The translations under genes and the position numbers were made by a program. Below the pieces are notes generated by a model. The model ran no database searches, was not told where the DNA came from, and worked only from the letters and a program-made list of their open reading frames with translations. 64,000 bases of DNA from Microbacterium testaceum (lineage in GTDB: Bacteria; Actinomycetota; Actinomycetes; Actinomycetales; Microbacteriaceae): positions 62,001 to 126,000 of the forward strand of contig NZ_JAJGNJ010000010.1 in NCBI RefSeq assembly GCF_020781835.1. Reading direction: 5' to 3'. Shown one piece after another: positions 16,588 to 24,799 of the stretch (its first letter is position 1; the number at the start of each line of letters is the position of its first letter).

Positions 16588-16645
16588 CTCGCGACGCTTG
16601 CAGCAGGTATCGGATGGGCCGCACTTCGCTGCTGTCGACATAGCT

Positions 16646-17989
16646 CTATTCGACTGCGAGCGTGCGTGGTATCTCGTGGCGGAGTGCGGCTGCCGTTGGC
16701 GCGACGGTCGCGGCGAGGATGAGCACGAGTCCACCGCCTGCGATCAGTCCCAGGGTTGCGAACGACACGACGGGGACGGGCAGGGAGAGCTTGGCGGCGA
16801 TGATGAATCCGCCGATGACGGTCGCGGCGGTGCCGAGGATGGCCGCGGTAGCGGCATAGATCACGGCCTCCCAGACTGCGGTAAGCGTGATCGCTTCATG
16901 TGTCGAACCGGCGGCTTGGATAAGGGCGAACTCTCGTTCGCGGGCGTGGCCGGACATGAACACGGTCGCGGCGGCGGCGACGGCTGAGAGCAGGAGCGGG
17001 CCGCCGAGCAGGATCACGACCCCTTCTGGGGCGAGGTCGAATCCTTCGCTGCTGCCACTCCGCGCGGCTTGCGCCGCGGCGAGGGTCGCGCCGGTGGTGT
17101 AGAGGCCGCCGGCGAGGGCGATCGCGACCATGAGAGGGCTGATCGCGGCGCTGGATTGGCTGAGCCGGTAGCGGGCGGAGTTGCGGGCGAGGAACCAGGA
17201 TGCAGATGCCTCGGCGGGGAGGAGTGACGTCCAGGCTCGCAGGACAAGAGGGAAGACGAGCGGGCCTGCTGCGGCGAGCGCGGCGGCGATGAGGGGCGTG
17301 AGCAAAACGGCTTGACCTGAGAACGCGGATATCGAGGCGTTGCCGTCGAGGGTCAGCGCCAGCGCGACGATCCCTCCGAGAAGGAGAGCGGTGAGCACGA
17401 TGCGGAGCCACCCGATCTTGATTTGGGGTGGCTCGGGGTCGCGCAGCGCCTCGATCGGCGGCGTGTGGCTGGCGCGCCGCGCCCCCCGCAGTCCACCGAG
17501 CAGCACGACGACCGTGATCGTGGCGACCACGACGAGCACGCTGATGGTGCCGAGGTGCAGGCTGATGCCGTGCATGTCTGGCCACTCGCGGAACGCCCAG
17601 ACGAAGAGCGGAGGGAATACCGGCAAGGCGACAAGACAGCCGACCAGCGCGCCGAGAGCGCCGACGATCCCGAGTTGGGTGAGCACGACCAGGGCGACGA
17701 GGGCAGGTCGGATGCCGACCAGTTGCCAGAGGGCGTAGCTGCGCTGTTGCAGAGCAACCGTCAGGTTTGCCGTGGAGCCGAGCACGATGAGCGCGGTGAC
17801 GGCGGTGAACATGATGACGGCTGCGCTGGTGCTGGATAGTCCCTCTTGCACGCGCCCGCCGTGGACGATGCCGGTCTCGATGAGCCCGGCCGCGATCGCG
17901 CCTACGACGCCGGTGGCGATCGTCACAGCAAGGACGCCGAGCCACACACGCGCGTGAGCTGCCAGATCGGACAGCACGAGGCGCATCAT
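16646..17989 (-). CDS. FtsX-type ABC transporter permease
   Basis: This 447-residue membrane protein is built as a duplicated FtsX/MacB-like permease, with hydrophobic helices near the N-terminus (about 13-40), then groups at about 60-80, 100-130 and 150-170, a middle pair at about 200-255, and a C-terminal set at about 290-440. The cytoplasmic segment 'GARRASHTPPIEALRDPE' follows the helices at about 150-170, as in this family. The start overlaps the stop of the ATPase gene by 4 nt, so the two are co-translated. With the divergent two-component system it resembles actinobacterial transporters that export or resist peptides or antibiotics; substrate not known. Confidence 0.85.
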   Translation of the reverse strand: MMRLVLSDLAAHARVWLGVLAVTIATGVVGAIAAGLIETGIVHGGRVQEGLSSTSAAVIMFTAVTALIVLGSTANLTVALQQRSYALWQLVGIRPALVALVVLTQLGIVGALGALVGCLVALPVFPPLFVWAFREWPDMHGISLHLGTISVLVVVATITVVVLLGGLRGARRASHTPPIEALRDPEPPQIKIGWLRIVLTALLLGGIVALALTLDGNASISAFSGQAVLLTPLIAAALAAAGPLVFPLVLRAWTSLLPAEASASWFLARNSARYRLSQSSAAISPLMVAIALAGGLYTTGATLAAAQAARSGSSEGFDLAPEGVVILLGGPLLLSAVAAAATVFMSGHAREREFALIQAAGSTHEAITLTAVWEAVIYAATAAILGTAATVIGGFIIAAKLSLPVPVVSFATLGLIAGGGLVLILAATVAPTAAALRHEIPRTLAVE

Positions 17990-18735
17990 GCGGCTGCCCC
18001 GGCGAGTGTGATCGCTTCGAGCACCTGTTCCGGCGTGGGACGCCGCAGCTCGCTGTGGATGAGACCGTCTCGGAGCACGAGCACCCGGTCTGCGAGCGCG
18101 GCGGCTTCCAGGTCGTGGGTGACTACGACGACCGAGCGGCCGTCGCCGGCTGCTGCGCGCAGGAGCCGGAGTACGTCGGAGCCGGTAGCGGTGTCGAGCG
18201 AGCCGGTGGGTTCGTCAGCGAACACGATATCGGGGCGCATAGCGAGCACGCGGGCGATGGCGACGCGCTGCTGCTGACCGCCCGAGAGCTGTCCAGGGCG
18301 GTGGCCGCCGCGGTCGGCCAGCCCCACGTCGGCTAACGCGCGGTCGATGCTTGCGCGATTCGCGCGGCGACGAGCGAGGCGAGCGGGCAGGGCGATGTTC
18401 TCGCGCGCGGTCAATGAGGGGATCAGGTTGAAGGACTGGAACACGAAGCCGACATGCTTGCGGCGCAGGGTCGCGAGAGCGCCACGTCCGAGGGTGCCGA
18501 GTTCGCGCCCGGCGAGCCGCACCACGCCGGAGTCGGCCGGTTCGAGCCCGGACAGGCAGTAGAGAAGCGTGGACTTGCCGGAGCCGGACGGCCCGACGAT
18601 GCTCACCATCTCGCCCGGCTGCACATCGAGGGAGATCCCGCGAAGCACTGGCACGCGGGGCTCCTTCACCCCGGCCGAGGAGAAGGTCTTGTGCAGGTTC
18701 TCGGCATGGATGAGCGATTCAGTCACGTCCTCCAT
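17986..18735 (-). CDS. ABC transporter ATP-binding protein (MacB/LolD group)
   Basis: This 249-residue ATPase has Walker A 'GPSGSGKST' (about 49-57), Q-loop 'VFQSFNLIPSLTARENIALPARL', signature 'LSGGQQQRVAIAR', Walker B 'DIVFADEPTGSLD' and an H-loop in 'VVVVTHDLEAAALADRV'. The 'DEPTGSLD' form is typical of the MacB/LolD/FtsE group that works with FtsX-type permeases. The start at 18735 was chosen because the preceding open frame is not conserved-looking and overlaps the divergent promoter region. It is divergent from the histidine kinase at 18853. Confidence 0.88.
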   Translation of the reverse strand: MEDVTESLIHAENLHKTFSSAGVKEPRVPVLRGISLDVQPGEMVSIVGPSGSGKSTLLYCLSGLEPADSGVVRLAGRELGTLGRGALATLRRKHVGFVFQSFNLIPSLTARENIALPARLARRRANRASIDRALADVGLADRGGHRPGQLSGGQQQRVAIARVLAMRPDIVFADEPTGSLDTATGSDVLRLLRAAAGDGRSVVVVTHDLEAAALADRVLVLRDGLIHSELRRPTPEQVLEAITLAGAAA

Positions 18736-18839
18736 CTGACGCGACCGAGGCGACCGATGCGATGGAGCAGAGTGGAGAGTCGAGGTAGAGCTGGCTCCAC
18801 TCTTCGGCGGGCGGCCACCCGTGGCCACGGGCGCGTCCG

Positions 18840-18852
18840 TAGGCTGGAATGC
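18840..18852 (+). promoter_or_regulatory. leaderless promoter -10 box of the histidine kinase gene
   Basis: TAGGCT at 18840-18845 ends 7 nt before the ATG at 18853 and there is no ribosome site between them, so transcription would begin at or next to the start codon. The divergent ABC operon starts only 118 bp away, so control signals are shared. Confidence 0.55.
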
Positions 18853-20136
18853 ATGAGACCGGCAACCGTATGGCACGCGCTGATGCGCCCGCCGTGGCGG
18901 TTCCTGCTCGGTAGATGGCCCTGGCGCACGCTCGTCTACGTTCTGTCGAGCGCAGCGATCGGATTCCTTCTGCTGCCGGTCACCATCGTCACTCTGCTGC
19001 TCCTACCGCTGTGGGGCATCGTCATCGGTGCGCTCGAACGTCGCCGCACCCACCTGCTCGGTTTCCCTCGCCAGACGTCCGGCCATGTCCCGCTCTCACG
19101 GGACCAGCGGCACATCTGGCTAGCCGTCCGCGTGGCGGAAGGGGCGACCTGGCGGGAGACAGCAGCCCTTCTGCTCGACCTCGTGCTCGGTTGGATCGCG
19201 CTCGCCGTCCTGTTCGTCCAAGGTCTGTGCCTCGTCGTGTTCGTCTTCATCGGAGTGTCAGGATCGCGCGGCCCCGCTCAGATCAATCTCTTCGCGGACG
19301 TCCGGATCATCGTCGGGCCGGACAACTGGTGGCCGGTCATCCCGATCGCGCTGCTCGCGGTGTGCCTGTTCGCCTATGTCAACGCCGTGCTCGCCGCGGG
19401 CCAGGCGTCGCTGCTGCGCGTGCTGTGCGGTCCTCGGCAGCGCGAGCTCGCCCGCAATGTGGAACGGCTCGTCCAGTCGCGGGCCGCGCTCGTCGCGGCA
19501 TTCGAGGCCGAGCGGCGACGCATCGAGCGCGACCTGCACGACGGCGTGCAGCAGGAACTCGTCACCCTCGCCGCCCGGCTCGGCATGGTCAGCCTCGAAC
19601 TCGACGACCTCACCGCGCAAGGCACCGACGCGGCCCTGGCCCGCGACGCGCTCGACGCCGCCCAGGGGCAGGCGGAGCATGCAATGGCGACGCTCCGCAA
19701 CACAGTCCGCGGCATCCACCCCGCCGTGCTCACCGATCACGGGCTCCGCGCTGCTCTGGACGAGCTGGCCGACCGCACCCCCGTCCCACTCAGCCTCCAC
19801 GTGGCCGCGTTCGGCCGACTGCCGGCCCCGGTGGAGACCGCCGCCTACTACCTCGTCACCGAGGCGATCAGCAACGCCGCGAAACACACCGACGCGAGCC
19901 GGCTAACCGTGCGGGCCGGCATAGAGGACGACGCGCTCATCGTCGTCGTCACCGACAACGGCGGCGGCGGAGCCGACGAGAACGCCGGCACAGGGCTACG
20001 CGGCCTGCGTGAGCGCGCTGAAACACTCGGCGGGCGATTCACCATCATCAGCTTGCCCGGTGGACCCACGACCTTGCACATGACCCTGCCGATCCTCACG
20101 GAGAGGATCGAGCGCGATGCGCCTGCTGCTCGCTGA
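18853..20136 (+). CDS. sensor histidine kinase, NarL-partner (HisKA_3) type
   Basis: This 427-residue protein has an N-terminal membrane sensor region with about four hydrophobic helices (about 28-60 and 115-195). A HisKA_3 dimerisation domain follows with the phosphoacceptor His229 in 'RRRIERDLHDGVQQELV', then an HATPase domain ('YYLVTEAISNAAKHTDA', 'VVVTDNGGGG', 'GTGLRGLRERAETLGG'). The Asp-Gly after the His is typical of this class. It overlaps the response regulator gene by 20 nt. It is divergent from the FtsX-type ABC transporter, so it probably senses that transporter's substrate or cell-envelope stress. Confidence 0.9.
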   Translation: MRPATVWHALMRPPWRFLLGRWPWRTLVYVLSSAAIGFLLLPVTIVTLLLLPLWGIVIGALERRRTHLLGFPRQTSGHVPLSRDQRHIWLAVRVAEGATWRETAALLLDLVLGWIALAVLFVQGLCLVVFVFIGVSGSRGPAQINLFADVRIIVGPDNWWPVIPIALLAVCLFAYVNAVLAAGQASLLRVLCGPRQRELARNVERLVQSRAALVAAFEAERRRIERDLHDGVQQELVTLAARLGMVSLELDDLTAQGTDAALARDALDAAQGQAEHAMATLRNTVRGIHPAVLTDHGLRAALDELADRTPVPLSLHVAAFGRLPAPVETAAYYLVTEAISNAAKHTDASRLTVRAGIEDDALIVVVTDNGGGGADENAGTGLRGLRERAETLGGRFTIISLPGGPTTLHMTLPILTERIERDAPAAR

Positions 20137-20779
20137 GGACTCCGCGCTGTTGCGCGAGGCACTGACCGCCCTCCTGGAACGGCTCGGGCACACCATCGCC
20201 GCGACCGCGCAAACCGCCCCCGAGTTGCTTGCGACATTCGAGCACCTTGCGGACGTGAACGAGCCGCCCGATCTCGTCCTCACCGATGTTCGGATGCCTC
20301 CCGGCAATAGCGATGACGGTCTCGGTGCCGCTCTCGATATCCGAGCCGCGCATCCGACGCAGCCGATCATGGTGCTCTCGCAGTACATCGCCGACACCTA
20401 CGCTCGTGAACTGCTCACCCTCCCCGAAGGTGCGATCGGCTACCTGCTCAAAGACCGCGTGAACAGGGTCCGCGACTTCGCCGCGGCCCTCGAAACCGTC
20501 GCATCCGGTGGGACGGTCATCGACCCCGACGTGGTGCAGCACCTTCTCGGAGGCTCGCGGCCGGGACCGCTCGACAGCCTCACGACCCGAGAACGAGAAG
20601 TGCTGGCACTGATGGCGGACGGCCAATCCAATGCCGCCATCGCCAGCACACTCACCCTCTCGGACGCCGCCGTGAGCAAGCACATCGGCAACATCTTCAG
20701 CAAGCTCGGCCTCAGCCCTGTCGAGGACAACCGCCGAGTCAGAGCCGTGCTGACCTATCTCCAGGCCGCCTCCCGCTAG
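20117..20779 (+). CDS. response regulator, NarL/FixJ (LuxR) family
   Basis: This 220-residue regulator has an N-terminal receiver domain with acidic pocket 'LLLAEDSALL', phosphorylated Asp57 in 'DLVLTDVRMPPG' and Lys in 'GYLLKDRVNRV'. The C-terminal LuxR-type helix-turn-helix is 'LTTREREVLALMADGQSNAAIASTLTLSDAAVSKHIGNIFSKLGL'. It is translated from within the end of the kinase gene. It likely activates the divergent ABC genes. Its stop is followed immediately, in the same frame, by a truncated Pr6Pr gene fragment. Confidence 0.92.
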   Translation: MRLLLAEDSALLREALTALLERLGHTIAATAQTAPELLATFEHLADVNEPPDLVLTDVRMPPGNSDDGLGAALDIRAAHPTQPIMVLSQYIADTYARELLTLPEGAIGYLLKDRVNRVRDFAAALETVASGGTVIDPDVVQHLLGGSRPGPLDSLTTREREVLALMADGQSNAAIASTLTLSDAAVSKHIGNIFSKLGLSPVEDNRRVRAVLTYLQAASR

Positions 20780-21151
20780 ATCTACAACGTGCTTGTACCC
20801 GGGACTGGAACGGCGCCCGCCTGGGTGAGTGGGATCCTGCACGTGTGCTTCCCCTTCCTCGTCTTGGTCGACTGGTTGATCGTCGGAGACCGTCGCCTTT
20901 TGCCGTGGGGCCAGTTGTGGCTCGTCCTGCTCTACCCGCTCGCCTGGCTGACTGTCGTTCTCATGCGCGGAGCTACGGATGGGTGGGTGCCTTATGGATT
21001 CCTGCTGCCGGAGCGCGGCGCTCTATCGCTCGCCGGGCATTCGATTGGACTCGTTATCGCGCTACTGGCCGCTGGCGTTGTCGTGTGGGCGGGCTCGCGA
21101 GCACCCGGGTTTGTCCTGCGTGGTGCGCCAATGTCATCAAGCCTCGTCTAG
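20780..21151 (+). pseudogene. Pr6Pr-family membrane protein, N-terminal half missing
   Basis: The translation begins 'IYNVLVPGTGTAPAWVSGILHVCFPFL' right after the response regulator stop. It continues with 'LVDWLIVGDRRLLPW', 'LLYPLAWLTVVLMRGATDGWVPYGFL' and a last membrane helix. These match the C-terminal half of Pr6Pr membrane proteins, which are usually about 200 residues or more. The N-terminal helices are absent and no ribosome site serves the first possible start (about 20789). It is best read as a gene remnant left by recombination at about 20780. It may still be read through at low level. Confidence 0.7.
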
Positions 21152-21235
21152 ACAACCGACCGTCCGGCGTCCGCAGCTTGTGGGCCGACAACATGAACTA
21201 TGTCCTCGGACCGCCAAACCTCGCGTTACCGCAGC

Positions 21236-21811
21236 TCAACGCTGCGGGGGGAGGACGAATCCTTCTGGGAGCGGGTTGTCGTGCACGATGCCGTTCTGAT
21301 CACCGACACTCAGGATGGTGTGAGCGTCAAGATTGATGGTGTCACCGACGAACAGCTCATCGCTGTCGCGTCGCACGGCGTTGACCCAGTGCATCCAAAT
21401 CTCGGTGACACAGAGCCGAGCGCCGACCGTGTCGAGGACGTCGTCTGCGGCGACGACGTAGGCAACCGGAACACCATCCTCGTCGACGATGGTCTCACCA
21501 GTTGCATGAGGCATCGGGCCGCGATCGAACGGGACCGCGAGTGTGTCACCGGCGAGCTGCTCGACCTCGCTCGGATCGGACACCTCGTCAGGATAGACGG
21601 CGGCGTCGCACGGGCCGGGCTCGACGACGGCCTCGGTATCCTCCTCAACCAGGTCGGCTGGAGCGGTCGGCGCTTCCTGTGCTGAGGTGCTGTGGCGCGG
21701 AGTCGGAGTCGGAGTCGGAGACGAGGAGGTCGTCGGCGACGCGGTGCATCCCACCAGTGTGACGGTGATTCCGAAAGCGGCAATGACGACCCCGAACCTC
21801 GCGTGCTTCAC
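21236..21811 (-). CDS. putative lipoprotein, unknown function
   Basis: This 191-residue protein has a lipoprotein signal peptide (about 1-22) with the lipobox 'LVGC', giving Cys22 as the lipid-modified residue. A Thr/Pro/Ser-rich linker follows (about 23-50), partly encoded by a short GGAGTC tandem run near 21699-21720. The globular part (about 55-191) has several acidic stretches and one pair of cysteines (in 'EPGPCDAA' and 'GARLCVTE') that could form a disulfide outside the membrane. No family was recognised. Confidence 0.65.
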   Translation of the reverse strand: MKHARFGVVIAAFGITVTLVGCTASPTTSSSPTPTPTPRHSTSAQEAPTAPADLVEEDTEAVVEPGPCDAAVYPDEVSDPSEVEQLAGDTLAVPFDRGPMPHATGETIVDEDGVPVAYVVAADDVLDTVGARLCVTEIWMHWVNAVRRDSDELFVGDTINLDAHTILSVGDQNGIVHDNPLPEGFVLPPQR

Positions 21812-22297
21812 CGTTGCAGTCTAGGAGCCGACGCCAAACGCAACGCTCCCGACCGACGCGTGAGCTTCATCAGGGGAGACGAATTCGAAACGGCCCGTGG
21901 TTCCCTTTGCCAATCTCCGGCAAACGACACTATCGGTGGCACGGGATCTTTAGATGGGTCAGTAGCTCTCCGGTTCCTCGCATTGGGATTCTGCGGATCT
22001 CAACCACAAAATCAATGGCACCAACGACAACTTCACTGACACCGGACATCGTCACCACAGATGGCCAAAGTTCCAGGACTGTTCGCCGCGGTGTCACGGG
22101 GGTGGCCAGAGGTTCAGGAGAGCCGGCCACGGCTCGTCGCTTCACCCGGCTGCGGCGCGACTCCAGAGGGGGTGCGGGAGCACTTCTCACGCTCCAGGGC
22201 TCACGAGCTCGGCCCCGCCGCTCATCGCTATGACAGCGTGGAGAAGGGACGCCACTGGGCCTGGAACTGCGAGCGAGAAGGGGTACCGCGATTCACT
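21812..22297. other. intergenic segment without a recognised gene
   Basis: Short open frames occur on both strands, but none has a ribosome site, conserved motif or codon bias like the neighbours. The stretch is less GC-rich in places (around 21890-22030) than the genes beside it. It presumably contains the promoter of the HD-domain gene at 22298. Confidence 0.5.
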
Positions 22298-22753
22298 ATG
22301 ACGAACTATGATGAAAGTGTGAACGGAGCGATTGTGGAGCAGGCGAGGAGCCTCGCGGCCGCCGCCCACGAGGGGCAGGTCGACAAGGCCGGCCAGCCCT
22401 ACCTCACGCACCCGGCGCGCGTCGCCGGCCGGGTCGCTGGCAACGCCACGCTCGAGGCGATCGCCTGGCTCCACGACGTCGTCGAGGACACCCCGGTCAC
22501 CCTCGACCAGCTGCGGCAGCAGTTCCCCGAGGACGTCGTCGACGCCGTCGACGCCATCACCAAGCGCCCCGGCGAGGACAAGCCCGCGTACTACGACCGG
22601 GTCGCCGCGAACCCGCTGGCGCGCGCCGTGAAGATGGCCGACCTCGCCGACAACAGCGACCCTGGCCGCCTGGCGGCCCTGGACCCGCCGACCCGAGCCC
22701 GCCTGATCGCGAAGTACGACCTCGCGCGAGAGCGGCTCGGCGGAGGTGTGTAG
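22298..22753 (+). CDS. HD-domain small alarmone hydrolase-like protein (candidate antitoxin)
   Basis: This 151-residue single-domain HD protein carries the hydrolase motif set of the RelA/SpoT superfamily: His24 in 'AAHEGQ', His38 in 'YLTHPARVA', His59-Asp60 and Glu63-Asp64 in 'AWLHDVVEDT', and Asp115/Asn119 in 'VKMADLADNS'. These residues bind Mn and hydrolyse (p)ppGpp-type alarmones in known enzymes. It stands directly upstream of a RelA/SpoT synthetase-like gene. In reported FaRel toxSAS systems a small alarmone hydrolase acts as the antitoxin, so that role is inferred here. The ATG at 22298 was chosen; a GTG at 22319 is an alternative. Confidence 0.78.
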   Translation: MTNYDESVNGAIVEQARSLAAAAHEGQVDKAGQPYLTHPARVAGRVAGNATLEAIAWLHDVVEDTPVTLDQLRQQFPEDVVDAVDAITKRPGEDKPAYYDRVAANPLARAVKMADLADNSDPGRLAALDPPTRARLIAKYDLARERLGGGV

Positions 22754-22805
22754 GTCATGCGGAGAGGGCGGGCGCCGATGCAGGGACCATCGCCGGTTGC
22801 GGCAG

Positions 22806-23555
22806 GTGACCCTCGCGCAGCTGCTGCCCGCCCCGGACGAATCACTGCCGGCTGTCGAGTGGGACGGCTCTCCGACGTCGGCCGAGCTGTACGCCAAGTA
22901 CGGAGACCAGGTCGCCGGCGCGACGATCGCCTCACTGCGGTACCTGGCCGAGGCGGAGCCGGAGGTCACCGGCGACGTCCTGGCGTCGATCCCGGACGGA
23001 TGCCGACCCGATGGGCTGCAGTTCCGGATGAAGTCGCCCGGATCCCTCGCGGCCAAGATCAACCGCAAAGCCGAGCGGTACCCCGACCTGAACCCGTACG
23101 ACGTGAGCGAGAAGATCACCGACCTGCTGCGCTACACCAGCGTCGCCCCGACATCGGACGAGGTGCTCCCGATGGCACGTGACACGCTGCGCAACCTCAA
23201 GTCCCGCGGGTGGGAGCTGCTCGAGGTCGAGCACTCCTACGTCGACGGGAACCCCTACAAGGGCCTGCATGCCGTGCTGCGCCACCCCGGCACGCAGCAG
23301 GAGATCGAAGTCCAGTTCCACTCCGAGCAGGGCATCCAGACCAAAACCCGCTGGCATGAGGCCTACGAGATCGCGCGCGACGACGACCACCCCTGGGAAG
23401 AACGCGCCGCAGCGCACCACGGGATGGTCGGCGCCTGGTCGCAGATCCCCATCCCACGGGGGCTGACCGGGCAGCAGAAACTGCTCGGCGTCGACGTCGT
23501 CGCGAAGAGCTACCCCAACCCCTATGACAAGCCCAAGAAGGGACGCCGACCATGA
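22806..23555 (+). CDS. RelA/SpoT synthetase-fold protein (candidate toxic small alarmone synthetase)
   Basis: This protein of about 249 residues shows the nucleotidyltransferase elements of (p)ppGpp synthetases. There is an ATP-site segment with Arg74, Lys76, Ser80 and Lys84 ('FRMKSPGSLAAKINRK'), an Asp106/Arg109 segment 'KITDLLRYT', the G-loop 'YKGLH' with Tyr151, and Glu168/Gln170 in 'IEVQFHS'. There is no HD, TGS or ACT domain, so it is a single-domain synthetase or a relative that pyrophosphorylates another acceptor such as tRNA. It follows the HD gene by about 50 nt and overlaps the next gene by 4 nt. The GTG at 22806 is a likely start, but a GTG at 22746 overlapping the HD stop is possible. 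Confidence 0.72.
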   Translation: MTLAQLLPAPDESLPAVEWDGSPTSAELYAKYGDQVAGATIASLRYLAEAEPEVTGDVLASIPDGCRPDGLQFRMKSPGSLAAKINRKAERYPDLNPYDVSEKITDLLRYTSVAPTSDEVLPMARDTLRNLKSRGWELLEVEHSYVDGNPYKGLHAVLRHPGTQQEIEVQFHSEQGIQTKTRWHEAYEIARDDDHPWEERAAAHHGMVGAWSQIPIPRGLTGQQKLLGVDVVAKSYPNPYDKPKKGRRP

Positions 23556-24133
23556 GCCTGCTCCTCGTGACCGAAGACGACCGGAAGCTCTGGATCGCGC
23601 ACGAATCCGACGCCGGCCGCCTGTACGTGTACGTGCCCAACACCGGCAAGTTCCACCGCAACCGGGGCCTCGCCCACGACTACTACGGCGAGCAGGAGCT
23701 CACGTACTCGCCGCTGTCGGACGCTGCAGCCCGGGAGGCGATCCGAGAGGGCGTGATCGGACGCCTCGACGCACGCCGCAAGGGCCCGCAGCTGGAGCAG
23801 TACCGCGCCGACCCGCACGCTCTCGATCCCGACGTCGTGATCGACGACGGATCACAGGAGTGGGTCGAGCCGTCACCCCGGGCCCGCGCGCGCGCGAAAG
23901 CGCAGGTGCTCCTCAACGCGGCCCCGGGGGAGTGGGTCACCTGGCGGGCGTACCCGGGCGAGAAGAAGCAGCGCGCCTACGTCGCCGCCAACGACATCCT
24001 CAACAAGCGGATCCGCGCTCTGGCCGAGCTCGGCCGGCTGCAGACCAGGGTCACCCCGCTCGAGGACGGCCGCGTGCAGGTCCAGGTCGCCCGCTATGAC
24101 GAAGCGCAGAAGGGACGCACCGTCGGGTTGTGA
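23552..24133 (+). CDS. unknown protein, third gene of the HD/synthetase operon
   Basis: This 193-residue protein starts with ATG overlapping the synthetase-like gene stop (ATGA), which shows translational coupling. It is charged and has no signal peptide or membrane helix. The N-terminal part (about 1-60) looks beta-rich ('LLLVTEDDRKLWIAHESDAGRLYVYVPNTGKFHRNRG'). The middle is acidic, and the C-terminal part (about 120-193) looks like a small alpha/beta domain ('EWVTWRAYPGEKKQRAYVAANDILNKRIRALAELG'). No family was recognised. It could be a second antitoxin, an adaptor, or simply cargo. Confidence 0.65.
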   Translation: MSLLLVTEDDRKLWIAHESDAGRLYVYVPNTGKFHRNRGLAHDYYGEQELTYSPLSDAAAREAIREGVIGRLDARRKGPQLEQYRADPHALDPDVVIDDGSQEWVEPSPRARARAKAQVLLNAAPGEWVTWRAYPGEKKQRAYVAANDILNKRIRALAELGRLQTRVTPLEDGRVQVQVARYDEAQKGRTVGL

Positions 24134-24143
24134 CGGACGCAGG

Positions 24144-24284
24144 TCACGACCGGGGCCGCAGCTGGATCACGCGGTCCGAGTAGGCCGCGTTGCAGCCGCG
24201 GCAGACGAATCCACCCGGCACCGTGTGCAGCACTCCCGAGCACTCCGGACATCGCGGCTGAGTGGCCAGATCGAAGACGTCCAC
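24144..24284 (-). CDS. small zinc-ribbon protein
   Basis: This frame of about 46 residues contains 'RCPECSGVLHTVPGGFVCRGCNAAYSDR', two CxxC knuckles that would bind one zinc. The GTG at 24284 lies 14 nt after the stop of the upstream gene on the same strand, so the two probably form an operon. Small zinc ribbons of this kind occur in many mobile elements with no defined role. The start is uncertain. Confidence 0.5.
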   Translation of the reverse strand: MDVFDLATQPRCPECSGVLHTVPGGFVCRGCNAAYSDRVIQLRPRS

Positions 24285-24297
24285 GCAGCGCCGCGGC

Positions 24298-24729
24298 TCA
24301 GTACACGCTCGCGACGGGGGAGAGGGTTCCGGCCCACGCCTGGATCTCCCGCACGACGTCGACAAGACCGTCGGGCTTGTTGCGGTAGCGGGACTCGAGA
24401 TCCCGGAAGTACTCGGCCGCGCTGGGGCGCAGGTGATGCGAGAGGTACTGGTGCCCGGCGGGGAGGGTCGCGATCACCCACAGCGGCCCGGCGAACGTGT
24501 ATCGGTCCGCGTGCACGTGTCGGCGCAGCACCGCGTACACCGTGCTGTCGAGGACGCTCACGCGCCACTGGGAGCCGTCCTCGTGCAGCACGGGCTCGAT
24601 GGCGTCGTATCCGCCGGCGTCACCCGGGATGCCGAAGCCGCTGATCCTCGAGCGGTCCTCATCGGTGAAGTCCACGGCCGACGCATAGACGACCACTCCC
24701 TCCGGCGCGTCGTCGATGTACCTCCGCAT
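24298..24729 (-). CDS. unknown protein
   Basis: This 143-residue protein has no signal peptide or membrane segment. The ATG at 24729 is preceded by GAGGGG, whereas an in-frame ATG nine codons upstream is not. Visible segments include 'AVDFTDEDRSRISGFGIPGDAGGYDAIEPVLHEDG' and 'YLSHHLRPSAAEYFRDLESRYRNKPDGLVDVVREIQAWAG', which look like a compact alpha/beta fold. No family recognised. It is followed by the zinc-ribbon gene. Confidence 0.6.
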   Translation of the reverse strand: MRRYIDDAPEGVVVYASAVDFTDEDRSRISGFGIPGDAGGYDAIEPVLHEDGSQWRVSVLDSTVYAVLRRHVHADRYTFAGPLWVIATLPAGHQYLSHHLRPSAAEYFRDLESRYRNKPDGLVDVVREIQAWAGTLSPVASVY

Positions 24730-24799
24730 GGCATCCCCTCGCGAACCGGCCGGCACGGACCCGGCCTCTTGCCCAGGACGATAGCCGCTCCCTCGGACG

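Larger units (their letters stand above)
16351..16645. other. non-coding left end of the element
   Basis: No convincing gene is seen in these 295 bases. They hold AGCAC-type sites near 16470-16490 that match sites beside the integrase at the other end, and a strong stem-loop at 16547-16587 downstream of the ABC permease gene. The rest is unassigned. Confidence 0.6.

Noticed and set aside
21690..21725. The GGAGTC run as a variable-number repeat of interest
   Set aside because: It has only about three to four 6-bp units encoding a Thr-Pro lipoprotein linker, common in actinobacteria.
24144..24365. The longer 73-codon version of the zinc-ribbon gene
   Set aside because: Its first 27 codons overlap the end of the upstream gene and lack conservation; the GTG at 24284 after that gene's stop is more sensible.
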